From NCBI GenBank assembly GCA_045600865.1, contig JAZRYS010000176.1:1-18628 (forward strand): a DNA stretch of 18,628 bases, read 5' to 3'. The notes under the pieces are model-generated. The model was not told where the DNA came from and searched no databases. It saw nothing but the letters and a program-made list of their open reading frames with translations. The position numbers and the translations under genes are program-made. This DNA comes from Aphodosoma sp045600865 (GTDB lineage: Bacteria > Bacteroidota > Bacteroidia > Bacteroidales > Paludibacteraceae). Shown here piece by piece: positions 1 through 6,872 of this stretch (positions are counted from its first letter, which is position 1; each line of letters begins with the position of its first letter).

Positions 1-170
1 TGTATGAGGTTGTTATCCCGTTTAAGTCCTGTAAGGACGACACATTTATTTTCACCGTACATACCATCTAAATGTGTCGTACCTACGGCACTCTATTAAC
101 GTATTTACCATTTTTACACAGGGCTCACGCCCTGTGCTATATTATGTCGCTCTTACAGAGCTTATTGTGA
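1..170. repeat. Multi-hairpin interspersed repeat (REP-like)
   Basis: This non-coding stretch is a chain of small inverted repeats. GTCCT-GTA-AGGAC lies at 26-38. ACGACACATTTA at 37-48 pairs with TAAATGTGTCGT at 69-80. An imperfect GTACC-TAC-GGCAC lies at 79-91. CACAGGGC-TCAC-GCCCTGTG, an 8-bp stem, lies at 117-136. GCTCT-TAC-AGAGC lies at 149-161. The three short hairpins share a TAC/GTA loop. The modular look, with no gene inside, suits a dispersed repeat rather than a terminator for one gene; similar hairpin chains are, from memory, common between genes in Bacteroidales. Copy number in the genome cannot be seen here. The left end may lie outside the window. Confidence 0.7.
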
Positions 171-234
171 CTTGCGAAACTTGAGTTATTATATATTTCT
201 GGGGAAAAAACATACTCAATATAAAAAAAATTTG

Positions 235-242
235 TACCTTTG
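235..242 (+). promoter_or_regulatory. Bacteroidota -7 box upstream of rbfA
   Basis: TACCTTTG matches the Bacteroidota sigma-factor -7 consensus TAnnTTTG exactly and sits 28 bases before the rbfA ATG. No convincing TTG -33 element is present about 20 bases further upstream, so this promoter is less certain than the one before rseC. Confidence 0.5.
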
Positions 243-270
243 CACCCGAAAATTAAATTGGGATAGAAGT

Positions 271-609
271 ATGCAAGGATCAAGGCAAGAGAAGATTGAG
301 AAGATGCTTCAGAAGGAATTTGGCGAGATTTTCATATTGTACGCCAAGAAAATACGCAACGTCATCATCAGCGTCAGCGAAGTCAGGATAACCAGCGACC
401 TGAGCATGGCAAGGGTCTATCTGAGCGTCTTTCCGACAGCAAAGGCGGCAGAGATTCTGGAGCAGGTGAACAGCGACAACAAGAGTTTGAGGTTCGAGCT
501 GGCAAGAAGGCTCAAGAACAACCTGAGAATCATTCCGGAATTCACATTCTACAACGACGAGACTGAGGAAAAGCTGGCTCATATCGACGAAATACTTAAA
601 GGGGTTTGA
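271..609 (+). CDS. rbfA: Ribosome-binding factor A
   Basis: RbfA is a small KH-fold protein that binds the 30S subunit in the cytoplasm and helps mature the 5' end of 16S rRNA. The 112-aa product has the family layout: N-terminal helix (RQEKIEKMLQKEFGEIF, residues 5-21), a central stretch VSEVRITSDLSMARVYLSVF, and a C-terminal LRIIPEFTFYNDETEEKL block like the conserved RxxPxLxFxxD region. Length fits the family (about 110-130 aa). I chose the ATG at 271 because it gives the usual N-terminus and lies just after a -7 promoter box; the frame is open from 172, but that extra part is low-complexity and overlaps the promoter. Its stop overlaps the TTG start of the next gene, implying translational coupling. 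Confidence 0.93.
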   Translation: MQGSRQEKIEKMLQKEFGEIFILYAKKIRNVIISVSEVRITSDLSMARVYLSVFPTAKAAEILEQVNSDNKSLRFELARRLKNNLRIIPEFTFYNDETEEKLAHIDEILKGV

Positions 610-1850
610 AATTTGAGTGGTTCATAGCATTGAGGTACCTGTTCGCAAAAAAGCGACACAGTACTATCAACCTCATCACATGGGTGTCGATGGGAGGTGT
701 TGCCGTCGGCAGCATGGCTCTGATATGCGTGATGTCTGTACTGAACGGATTCGAGCGCATAGTCGAGGACTCATTCAGCAACTTCGACCCAGACCTCAAG
801 ATTTACCCTGCCAAAGGGACAACCATTGATGCCACCGACTCGCTGATAAGAGAGGCCAAGAGGCAGACAAAAGGGACAGCCCAATGGTGCGAAGTGATTG
901 AACAGGATGGAATATTGAGTTCAGTCAGCGTCTATTCCGTCAACGGAGAAGAGGAGGGACGGCAGATACCAGTGAAAGTGAAAGGCGTTGGCGACAAGTA
1001 TGGCCTTGTGACAAACTTCGACGAGATGCTGTGGTCGGGAAGTGCTGATTTCCAGAAAGGTGTCAACACCATACCGGTAGGAGTGATGGGAATAGGTCTC
1101 GCACAGAAATTGGGAGTCAGCGTGGAATACAGCAACCAGACAACGCTCTATGTTCCGAAAAACAGGAAAGTCAACCTTGCAAGGCCAGACGCCAACTTCA
1201 CAAGGTTGGAATTTACCTGTGCGGGTATTTTCAACTCAAGCCAGATTGAATATGACGACAACTACATAATCCTGCCGATAGAGACAGCACGCGAGGCTTA
1301 CCAGTTCGACGACAGCTACATCAACTGCTATGAGTTGAGTGTAAAGGGGAACAAGGAAAAGACAGAGCGAGAGATTGAAGAGATACTTGGTGAGGATTAC
1401 GAAGTCAAGAACAGGCATGAGCAACAAGAAGAGTTCTACAAGATGAGCAAGATAGAGAAACTGAGTACCTTCTTGATACTTTGTTTCATTCTCCTGATTG
1501 CCACATTCAACATTGTAGGCTCGCTGACAATGATTCTGATTGAGAAAAAAGAAGACATCGCATTGTTTGGCAACATTGGGGCAACGAAAGAGCAAATAAA
1601 GAAAATATTCAGACTGCAAGGCATGATGATTTCCAGTGTGGGAATGGTTGTCGGAGTAATCGCAGGAGTTGTCATTATATTGATCCAGCAATGGTTTGGA
1701 TTGCTGCAGATGGGAGTTGGATTCAACACTATGGCCTATCCCGTGGAACTGAGAGCACTGGATGTGGCATTGGTGATTGCCGTGGTTAGCCTGATGGGGT
1801 GGTTGGCAAGTGTTATGGCAACCTCAAGACAATTGAGAATTGAGAATTGA
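606..1850 (+). CDS. LolC/LolE-type ABC transporter permease
   Basis: This 414-aa inner-membrane protein belongs to the FtsX/MacB permease superfamily, LolC/LolE branch, which with the ATPase LolD extracts lipoproteins from the inner membrane for outer-membrane sorting. The N-terminus FIALRYLFAKKRHSTINLI followed by a first membrane segment (about residues 20-46) and VLNGFE is typical. A periplasmic domain spans about 50-280, and three more membrane segments lie near 283-310, 335-365 and 380-405. The start is TTG at 606-608, overlapping the rbfA TGA (607-609); no ATG nearby would keep the conserved N-terminus. The last residues, LRIEN, are encoded by a 7-bp tandem repeat. No LolD gene is in the window. 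Which Lol paralogue it is cannot be told from one copy. Confidence 0.88.
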   Translation: MKFEWFIALRYLFAKKRHSTINLITWVSMGGVAVGSMALICVMSVLNGFERIVEDSFSNFDPDLKIYPAKGTTIDATDSLIREAKRQTKGTAQWCEVIEQDGILSSVSVYSVNGEEEGRQIPVKVKGVGDKYGLVTNFDEMLWSGSADFQKGVNTIPVGVMGIGLAQKLGVSVEYSNQTTLYVPKNRKVNLARPDANFTRLEFTCAGIFNSSQIEYDDNYIILPIETAREAYQFDDSYINCYELSVKGNKEKTEREIEEILGEDYEVKNRHEQQEEFYKMSKIEKLSTFLILCFILLIATFNIVGSLTMILIEKKEDIALFGNIGATKEQIKKIFRLQGMMISSVGMVVGVIAGVVIILIQQWFGLLQMGVGFNTMAYPVELRALDVALVIAVVSLMGWLASVMATSRQLRIEN

Positions 1851-1863
1851 GAATTGAGAATTT
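1831..1863 (+). repeat. Heptamer tandem repeat (AATTGAG)n at a gene end
   Basis: AATTGAG occurs four times in tandem at 1831-1858, followed by a partial copy. It overlaps the permease stop codon and ends just before the next gene. Because the unit is 7 bp, successive copies rotate through all three frames and offer TGA in each. Confidence 0.9.
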
Positions 1864-1869
1864 GAATCT

Positions 1870-2991
1870 ATGATTAAAATAAAACATATATTTATCTTGT
1901 TGATGGCTGTCGTTCTGGCATCATGCAAAGACGAGACGAAGGTCACTGGGGTGACGCTCAATCCTTCGGAGATGAAACTGGCCATTGGCGAGACACGGCA
2001 GATAGAGCTACTCATCGAGCCACTGTCATCGCAGATATACAACCAGAAATACTGGAGTTCGAGCGATGAAAATGTAGCAATAGTTGATGAGCGAGGCAAC
2101 GTGACAGGTATATATGCAGGCACTTGCACCATAACAGCAACTGTCGGTGACATAAAAGCCTTCTGTCAGGTGACAGTCGAGACACCGACATACAATCTGA
2201 GGTTCAGCAATGGCATTGTCTTCAACAACGGCGTAGACGAGGAGAGCGGTTCAAACATCAAAATACTCAGGCTATACGACGATGGACTGGAGATTGACTC
2301 TATTGGCAATGTCACAGGCAACGGCCTTATGCTTAACCTTTATGTCTGCTCGAATGCAACCACGGAGGCATTGGTAGAAGGAGTCTATCAGGTGAACGAC
2401 AGCAAACAGCCATTCACCGTGCTGCCAGGAGAGCTGAAAGAAGTTGACGGTTCGACATACGCCACCGGGAGTTTCCTCGGTCAATACAGCGACCAAGGTC
2501 TTGGCGTGCTTTTCGCTACGACAGGCATCATGAAAGTGACGAAAGAGGGAGACGAATACACAGTAGAATGCACACTTGACGGCAGCCTGAACGAACACAT
2601 TGAAGCAAGTTTTGCCGGTAAAATAGCGGTGTTCCGGGGTGACACCACATACGAGGTAAGGGAATTGAAGTACCATAACGTGACCGCTAAAGACACCATC
2701 ATGGAAAACGAGACCACGCTGAAGCACACGATACTCACATTCGATTGCGGAGAGGAAAGAGTGACAATGACTCTGAGAATGCCTAAGTCGAGTCAGGAAC
2801 AGGTCATGGAGGGAAGGTACACATACAGCGGAGAAACAAAGAGTTACACAATAATGGAAGATGCAAAGATAGGGAAATCAGAAATTATTGGCGGCACTCT
2901 GGACATAACAAAAAACGATGAGGGAACACTACTCTACACCGGAAGTTTCACCACTGAAGAAGGTGCCGTGAGACTCTCGTCTGGTGAGTGA
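1870..2991 (+). CDS. BIg2-domain lipoprotein, probably surface exposed
   Basis: This is a 373-aa predicted lipoprotein of unknown function. The signal peptide ends in the lipobox L-A-S-C with Cys19 as the lipidated residue. The following K-D-E matches the lysine-acidic-acidic lipoprotein export signal described for Capnocytophaga (Bacteroidota), so surface exposure is inferred. Residues about 24-104 form one bacterial Ig-like group 2 (BIg2) domain: VTGVTLNPSEMKLAIGE, then SSSDENVAIVDERGNVTGIYAGTCTITAT. The remaining 270 residues are rich in beta-strand-like alternation and resemble nothing I can name. The gene starts 19 bases after the permease stop, immediately after the heptamer repeat, and is followed by the rseC promoter, so it probably ends the rbfA transcript. 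A role in adhesion or glycan binding is possible but unproven. Confidence 0.82.
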   Translation: MIKIKHIFILLMAVVLASCKDETKVTGVTLNPSEMKLAIGETRQIELLIEPLSSQIYNQKYWSSSDENVAIVDERGNVTGIYAGTCTITATVGDIKAFCQVTVETPTYNLRFSNGIVFNNGVDEESGSNIKILRLYDDGLEIDSIGNVTGNGLMLNLYVCSNATTEALVEGVYQVNDSKQPFTVLPGELKEVDGSTYATGSFLGQYSDQGLGVLFATTGIMKVTKEGDEYTVECTLDGSLNEHIEASFAGKIAVFRGDTTYEVRELKYHNVTAKDTIMENETTLKHTILTFDCGEERVTMTLRMPKSSQEQVMEGRYTYSGETKSYTIMEDAKIGKSEIIGGTLDITKNDEGTLLYTGSFTTEEGAVRLSSGE

Positions 2992-3020
2992 AAAAAGTAT
3001 ATTTTTTTTTCAAAAAGATG

Positions 3021-3051
3021 TTGCCCAAATCAGATTTTATTCGTAAATTTG
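3021..3051 (+). promoter_or_regulatory. Promoter of the rseC-rnf operon
   Basis: TTG at 3021-3023 and TAAATTTG at 3044-3051 are separated by 20 bases and match the Bacteroidota -33/-7 consensus (TTG and TAnnTTTG). The predicted transcription start falls near 3055-3058, only about 4-7 bases before the rseC ATG, so the mRNA leader would be extremely short. No Shine-Dalgarno sequence is present. Confidence 0.8.
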
Positions 3052-3061
3052 CAGCCGATTT

Positions 3062-3478
3062 ATGGGTACTGACGTAATACAGCATACAGGCGAGATTATT
3101 GCCATTGAAAATGGCGTTGCAAAGGTGTTGATCATGCAGACATCTGCCTGTTCGGCGTGTCATGCCAAAAGTGTATGCGGGGTGTCCGACAAAAAAGAGA
3201 AAATTATTGAAGCAGAAGTAAATAGCAATGATTTCAATGTAGGCGACAGTGTCTGCGTTGTCGGGCAGAAAAGTTTGGGCATTACGGCTGTGCTATTGGC
3301 ATACGTGGTGCCTTTCGCATTGATGATAGTGACCATGCTCATAGCGAGCAGAATCACAGAAAAAGAATGGATAATTGGCACTACGTCGTTAGCGGTGCTG
3401 GTGCCATACTTCGTAATACTGCGTCTGATGAAAGGCGCCATACAAGCGAAATTTAAGTTTTATGTAACAAAATCATAA
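3062..3478 (+). CDS. rseC: RseC/SoxR-reducing system family protein
   Basis: This 138-aa inner-membrane protein has the RseC layout: an N-terminal soluble part with a cysteine cluster C30-x2-C33-x5-C39 (sequence CSACHAKSVC), then two membrane segments near residues 72-94 and 104-122. In E. coli RseC helps keep SoxR reduced, together with the Rsx (Rnf) complex; in Bacteroidota the homologue usually heads the rnf operon, as here. A role in assembling or supplying the Rnf complex is inferred from that linkage. The ATG at 3062 gives the normal N-terminus (HTGEIIAIENG). The gene lies directly behind a strong promoter and 14 bases before rnfB, so it is the first gene of the operon. Confidence 0.9.
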   Translation: MGTDVIQHTGEIIAIENGVAKVLIMQTSACSACHAKSVCGVSDKKEKIIEAEVNSNDFNVGDSVCVVGQKSLGITAVLLAYVVPFALMIVTMLIASRITEKEWIIGTTSLAVLVPYFVILRLMKGAIQAKFKFYVTKS

Positions 3479-3492
3479 AGATTGGAACAATT

Positions 3493-4512
3493 ATGAACGA
3501 CGTAATTATCTTATCGATTGTAATTCTGGGAGTGATTGGCCTTATTGCAGCCGTCATACTCTACTTTGTAGCCCAGAAATTCAAAGTTGATGAAGACGAG
3601 AGAATTGGTCAGATTGTCGAGGTTCTGCCAGGTGCCAACTGCGGTGGTTGCGGTTTTCCTGGATGTCAGGGTTTTGCCACAGCATGTACCAAGGGCACGA
3701 GTCTTGAAGGAAAATTCTGTCCAGTAGGAGGAACCCCTGTGATGACTAAAGTTGCTGCCATCATGGGTATGGAGGTTTGCGAAACAGAGCCAAAAGTTGC
3801 AGTTGTACGCTGTAACGGCACATGCGCAAACAGGCCAAAGAACAACACCTACGATGGTGCAAAGAGCTGTAAGATAGCAGCATCGCACTATTCTGGCGAA
3901 ACGGGTTGCGGTTTCGGTTGTCTCGGGTTAGGCGACTGCGTGGCAGTATGTACAAGCAATGCCATCAAGGTCAATCCTGAGACTGGCATCGTGGAGGTTG
4001 ACGAGAACAGCTGTACAGGCTGCGGAGCTTGCGCAAAGGCTTGTCCTAAGGGCGTTATCGAACTCCGCAACAAAGGTCCTAAAGGCAAACGCGTCTATGT
4101 CGGGTGCGTCAACAAAGACAAGGGAGCAGTTGCAAAGAAAGCATGTGCAGCAGCCTGCATAGGTTGCGGCAAGTGCGCAAAGACATGCCCATTCGAGGCC
4201 ATCACAGTAGAGAACAACGTTGCGTACATCGACTTCACAAAGTGCAAGATGTGCAGAAAGTGCGTCGTGGCATGTCCTACAGGGGCAATCAAGGATGTGA
4301 ACTTCCCAATGCCTGCGCCACAGCCAAAACCTGCAGAGCCAAAGGCAGAAGAGCCAAAGACTGTCGTTGCAGAAGCTGTGCCAGCTGATGTTAAACCTGC
4401 TGAGCCAGTGAAGGTTGAAGAGAAGAAAGAGGTGGTCGTAGAGGCAGAAAATCTGGTTGCCGAAAAGAAAGAGACTCCTGCAGAGAATGCTAAAGACCAG
4501 ACACTATTCTAA
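3493..4512 (+). CDS. rnfB: Rnf complex subunit B, polyferredoxin
   Basis: RnfB takes electrons from reduced ferredoxin on the cytoplasmic face of the Rnf complex. The 339-aa product begins with one membrane anchor (about residues 4-27). A [4Fe-4S] domain typical of RnfB follows: C50, C53, C58, C76 in GANCGGCGFPGC. Four more cysteine quartets come next: C139/C143/C149/C153, C174/C177/C180/C184, C222/C225/C228/C232 and C251/C254/C257/C261, the last three in classic CxxCxxCxxxCP form. Residues from about 272 to the end are a Pro/Ala/Glu/Lys-rich tail with no cysteines, probably disordered. It sits between rseC and rnfC with short gaps and no Shine-Dalgarno site. Identity is certain; only the role of the tail is unknown. 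Confidence 0.97.
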   Translation: MNDVIILSIVILGVIGLIAAVILYFVAQKFKVDEDERIGQIVEVLPGANCGGCGFPGCQGFATACTKGTSLEGKFCPVGGTPVMTKVAAIMGMEVCETEPKVAVVRCNGTCANRPKNNTYDGAKSCKIAASHYSGETGCGFGCLGLGDCVAVCTSNAIKVNPETGIVEVDENSCTGCGACAKACPKGVIELRNKGPKGKRVYVGCVNKDKGAVAKKACAAACIGCGKCAKTCPFEAITVENNVAYIDFTKCKMCRKCVVACPTGAIKDVNFPMPAPQPKPAEPKAEEPKTVVAEAVPADVKPAEPVKVEEKKEVVVEAENLVAEKKETPAENAKDQTLF

Positions 4513-4541
4513 GATTATTGACACAAAACAAATAGAACAAT

Positions 4542-5876
4542 ATGAGGACATTTAAGATAGGTGGCGTTCATCCAAATGACTCGAAATTGTCGGCACAAAA
4601 GACAATTGAGACGATTGAGTTGCCTGCAAAGGCAATCATACCGCTGAGTCAGCATATCGGAGCGCCAGCAACACCAGTTGTAGAGAAAGGTGACAAGGTG
4701 AAAGTGGGTCAGCTCATAGCACAGGCTACCGGTTTCATGAGTTCCAACATTCACTCACCATACAGCGGAACAATCGAAAAGATTGATATGGCCAAGGACG
4801 CTTGGGGACTGCCTTGCAAAAGCATTTTCATCAACGTAGAAGGCGATGAATGGGATGAAAATATCGACCGTACTCCAGACATAATCCGAGTATGCAACTG
4901 CCCTAAGGAAGAAATCATAAAGAAGATTGCAGACGCAGGTATAGTAGGACTCGGTGGTGCCTGCTTCCCAACACAGGTCAAACTGAGCATCAAGGAACCC
5001 GCAAAGGCAGAAGTTCTGATTATCAACGGTGTAGAGTGCGAGCCTTACCTTACTTGCGACCATCGTCTGATGCTGGAGCATGGCGAAGAGATTCTGGTTG
5101 GCATATCTTTGATAATGAGGGCAATCAAGGTTGACAAAGCTATCATAGGCATAGAGTGCAACAAGCCAGATGCCATTGAGCACATGAGAGACCTTGCCAC
5201 CAAATTCTTCGGAATAGAGGTGATGCCGCTCAAGATGCACTATCCACAAGGTGGCGAGAAACAGCTGATTGATGCCTGCATAGGCCGCCAGGTGCCAAGT
5301 GGAGCCCTGCCAATAGCAGTTGGTGCTGTCGTTCAAAACGTTGCCACATGCTTTGCAATCTATGAGGCAGTACAGAAGAACAAGCCTCTGATTGACCGTG
5401 TACTGACAGTCACTGGCGATGAGGTCAAGAACCCTTGCAACCTCCGCGTACGTTTCGGCACCCCACTCCAGATGATTATCGACAAGGCTGGCGGACTGCC
5501 AGAAACTGGCTATAAGATTATTGCCGGAGGCCCTATGATGGGTCGTTCGTTCAGCAACATCGATTCCCCTACTTCGAAGCGCACATCCGGAATCTTGGTT
5601 ATGACAGAAAAGAAAGCCCGTCGTGGCGAGGTCGAGAACTGCATACGCTGCGGCAAATGTACTATGGCCTGTCCTATGGGTCTTGAGCCATACCTCATAA
5701 GCGTACAGGCAGAGATGAAGATGTGGGACGAACTGGAGAAGAACAAGGTAATGGACTGCATAGAATGCGGTTGCTGCCTCTTCACCTGCCCTGCAAACCG
5801 CCCACTGCTTGACTATGTCCGTATGGGCAAACAGACTGTCGGAGGTATTATTAGAAGTCGTGCACAGAAAAAATAA
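4542..5876 (+). CDS. rnfC: Rnf complex subunit C, NADH-binding
   Basis: RnfC is the peripheral cytoplasmic subunit that carries FMN and reduces NAD+ (or oxidises NADH). The 444-aa product shows the family order: an N-terminal barrel-sandwich part (MRTFKIGGVHPNDSK to about residue 80), the nucleotide/FMN-binding loop GLGGACFPT at 136-144, the conserved NGVECEPYLTCDHRLMLEH at 162-180, an SLBB-like region around 285-335, and two [4Fe-4S] motifs: C367/C370/C373/C377 and C406/C409/C412/C416. An additional Cys411 lies in the second motif. The length is near that of compact RnfC proteins and lacks the long C-terminal repeats of the enterobacterial form. The gene is 29 bases after rnfB and 17 before rnfD. 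Confidence 0.97.
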   Translation: MRTFKIGGVHPNDSKLSAQKTIETIELPAKAIIPLSQHIGAPATPVVEKGDKVKVGQLIAQATGFMSSNIHSPYSGTIEKIDMAKDAWGLPCKSIFINVEGDEWDENIDRTPDIIRVCNCPKEEIIKKIADAGIVGLGGACFPTQVKLSIKEPAKAEVLIINGVECEPYLTCDHRLMLEHGEEILVGISLIMRAIKVDKAIIGIECNKPDAIEHMRDLATKFFGIEVMPLKMHYPQGGEKQLIDACIGRQVPSGALPIAVGAVVQNVATCFAIYEAVQKNKPLIDRVLTVTGDEVKNPCNLRVRFGTPLQMIIDKAGGLPETGYKIIAGGPMMGRSFSNIDSPTSKRTSGILVMTEKKARRGEVENCIRCGKCTMACPMGLEPYLISVQAEMKMWDELEKNKVMDCIECGCCLFTCPANRPLLDYVRMGKQTVGGIIRSRAQKK

Positions 5877-5879
5877 ATT

Positions 5880-5885
5880 AAGGAG
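5880..5885 (+). promoter_or_regulatory. Strong Shine-Dalgarno site of rnfD
   Basis: AAGGAG lies 8 bases before the rnfD ATG. Such sites are uncommon in Bacteroidota, and most genes in this window lack one. It supports the ATG at 5894. Confidence 0.6.
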
Positions 5886-5893
5886 ATAAAATT

Positions 5894-6859
5894 ATGATGA
5901 TTGTTTCACCATCACCACATATTCACAACAACGACAGTGTACGCAAAGACATGCTCAATGTTGTGATTGCATTGATTCCAGCGTATCTGGTGGCGCTTTT
6001 GTTTTTCGGTTTCGGTGCATTGGTTGTCAGCCTCTTGTCAATAGGCTCTTGCTTGCTTTTTGAATGGCTGATACAGAAATACCTGTTGAAGAAACCTTGC
6101 TCGCTCGGCAACATGTCGGCATTGGTTACAGGTGTGCTGCTCTCTTTCAACCTGCCATCAAATCTTGACTGGTGGATTGTCATACTCGGAGCACTGGTTG
6201 CAATAGGTATCGGCAAGATGACTTTCGGCGGCTTGGGCAACAACCCATTCAACCCTGCTTTGGTCGGTCGTGTATTCCTGCTGGTATCATTCCCAGTACA
6301 GATGACCACATGGCCACGTCCTTTGTTCATGAACTGGAACCTCAGTTATACAGATGTCGAGACTGGCGCAACTGCATTGTCAAAACTGAACGAGGGGTTA
6401 GCTATAGAGCCTAATTATCTCAGTATGTTCCTCGGCGAGATAGGAGGTTCAATGGGTGAAGTTTCGGCAATTGCACTGTTGATTGGTTTTGTATATCTGC
6501 TCTGCACTAAAACTATCACATGGCATATTCCAGTATCAATCATTGCTACAGTTGCCGCATTCACTGGCATCTACTGGCTGTGCGGAGAAGCAAATGCAGT
6601 TGACCCATTGGTACATATCCTGACTGGAGGTCTGTTGCTCGGTTCTATCTTCATGGCAACTGACTATGTGACATCACCAATGACCAAGAAAGGCCAGTTG
6701 ATTTACGGTGTGGGCATCGGTATCATAACAGTGGTAATCCGCCTCTGGGGTGCTTATCCAGAAGGAATGTCGTTTGCCATCCTGATTATGAATGCCGTCA
6801 CCCCTCTCATCAACCATTATGTTAAACCAACACGCTTCGGCGAGGTAGTAAAGAAATAA
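5894..6859 (+). CDS. rnfD: Rnf complex subunit D, flavinylated membrane protein
   Basis: RnfD is an integral membrane subunit homologous to NqrB; it carries covalently bound FMN and is part of the ion-translocating core. The 321-aa product has many membrane segments and the signature FGGLGNNPFNPALVGRVFLL at 111-130. The flavin attachment motif D154-V-E-T-G-A-T160 matches the consensus Dxx(S/T)GAT, so Thr160 is the predicted FMN site. Attachment needs the flavin transferase ApbE, whose gene is not in this window. A second ATG at 5897 cannot be excluded as the start. The stop overlaps the Shine-Dalgarno sequence of rnfG. Confidence 0.97.
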   Translation: MMIVSPSPHIHNNDSVRKDMLNVVIALIPAYLVALLFFGFGALVVSLLSIGSCLLFEWLIQKYLLKKPCSLGNMSALVTGVLLSFNLPSNLDWWIVILGALVAIGIGKMTFGGLGNNPFNPALVGRVFLLVSFPVQMTTWPRPLFMNWNLSYTDVETGATALSKLNEGLAIEPNYLSMFLGEIGGSMGEVSAIALLIGFVYLLCTKTITWHIPVSIIATVAAFTGIYWLCGEANAVDPLVHILTGGLLLGSIFMATDYVTSPMTKKGQLIYGVGIGIITVVIRLWGAYPEGMSFAILIMNAVTPLINHYVKPTRFGEVVKK

Positions 6860-6865
6860 GGAGGG
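6858..6865 (+). promoter_or_regulatory. Strong Shine-Dalgarno site of rnfG
   Basis: AAGGAGGG overlaps the last bases of the rnfD stop codon and lies 7 bases before the rnfG ATG. This is a near-perfect anti-16S match, unusual in this phylum. Confidence 0.65.
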
Positions 6866-6872
6866 CAAAGAG

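Noticed and set aside
172..270. N-terminal extension of rbfA from 172
   Set aside because: It crosses the -7 promoter box and encodes a low-complexity stretch absent from the family.
2989..3012. TGAAAAAA ... TTTTTTCA inverted repeat as a terminator of the BIg2 gene
   Set aside because: The stem is almost all A-T and would be weak; it may only be the A/T-rich upstream part of the rseC promoter.
3511..5785. Long minus-strand open frames across the rnf genes
   Set aside because: They are antisense to confidently identified genes, have no family resemblance, and look like codon-bias shadows.
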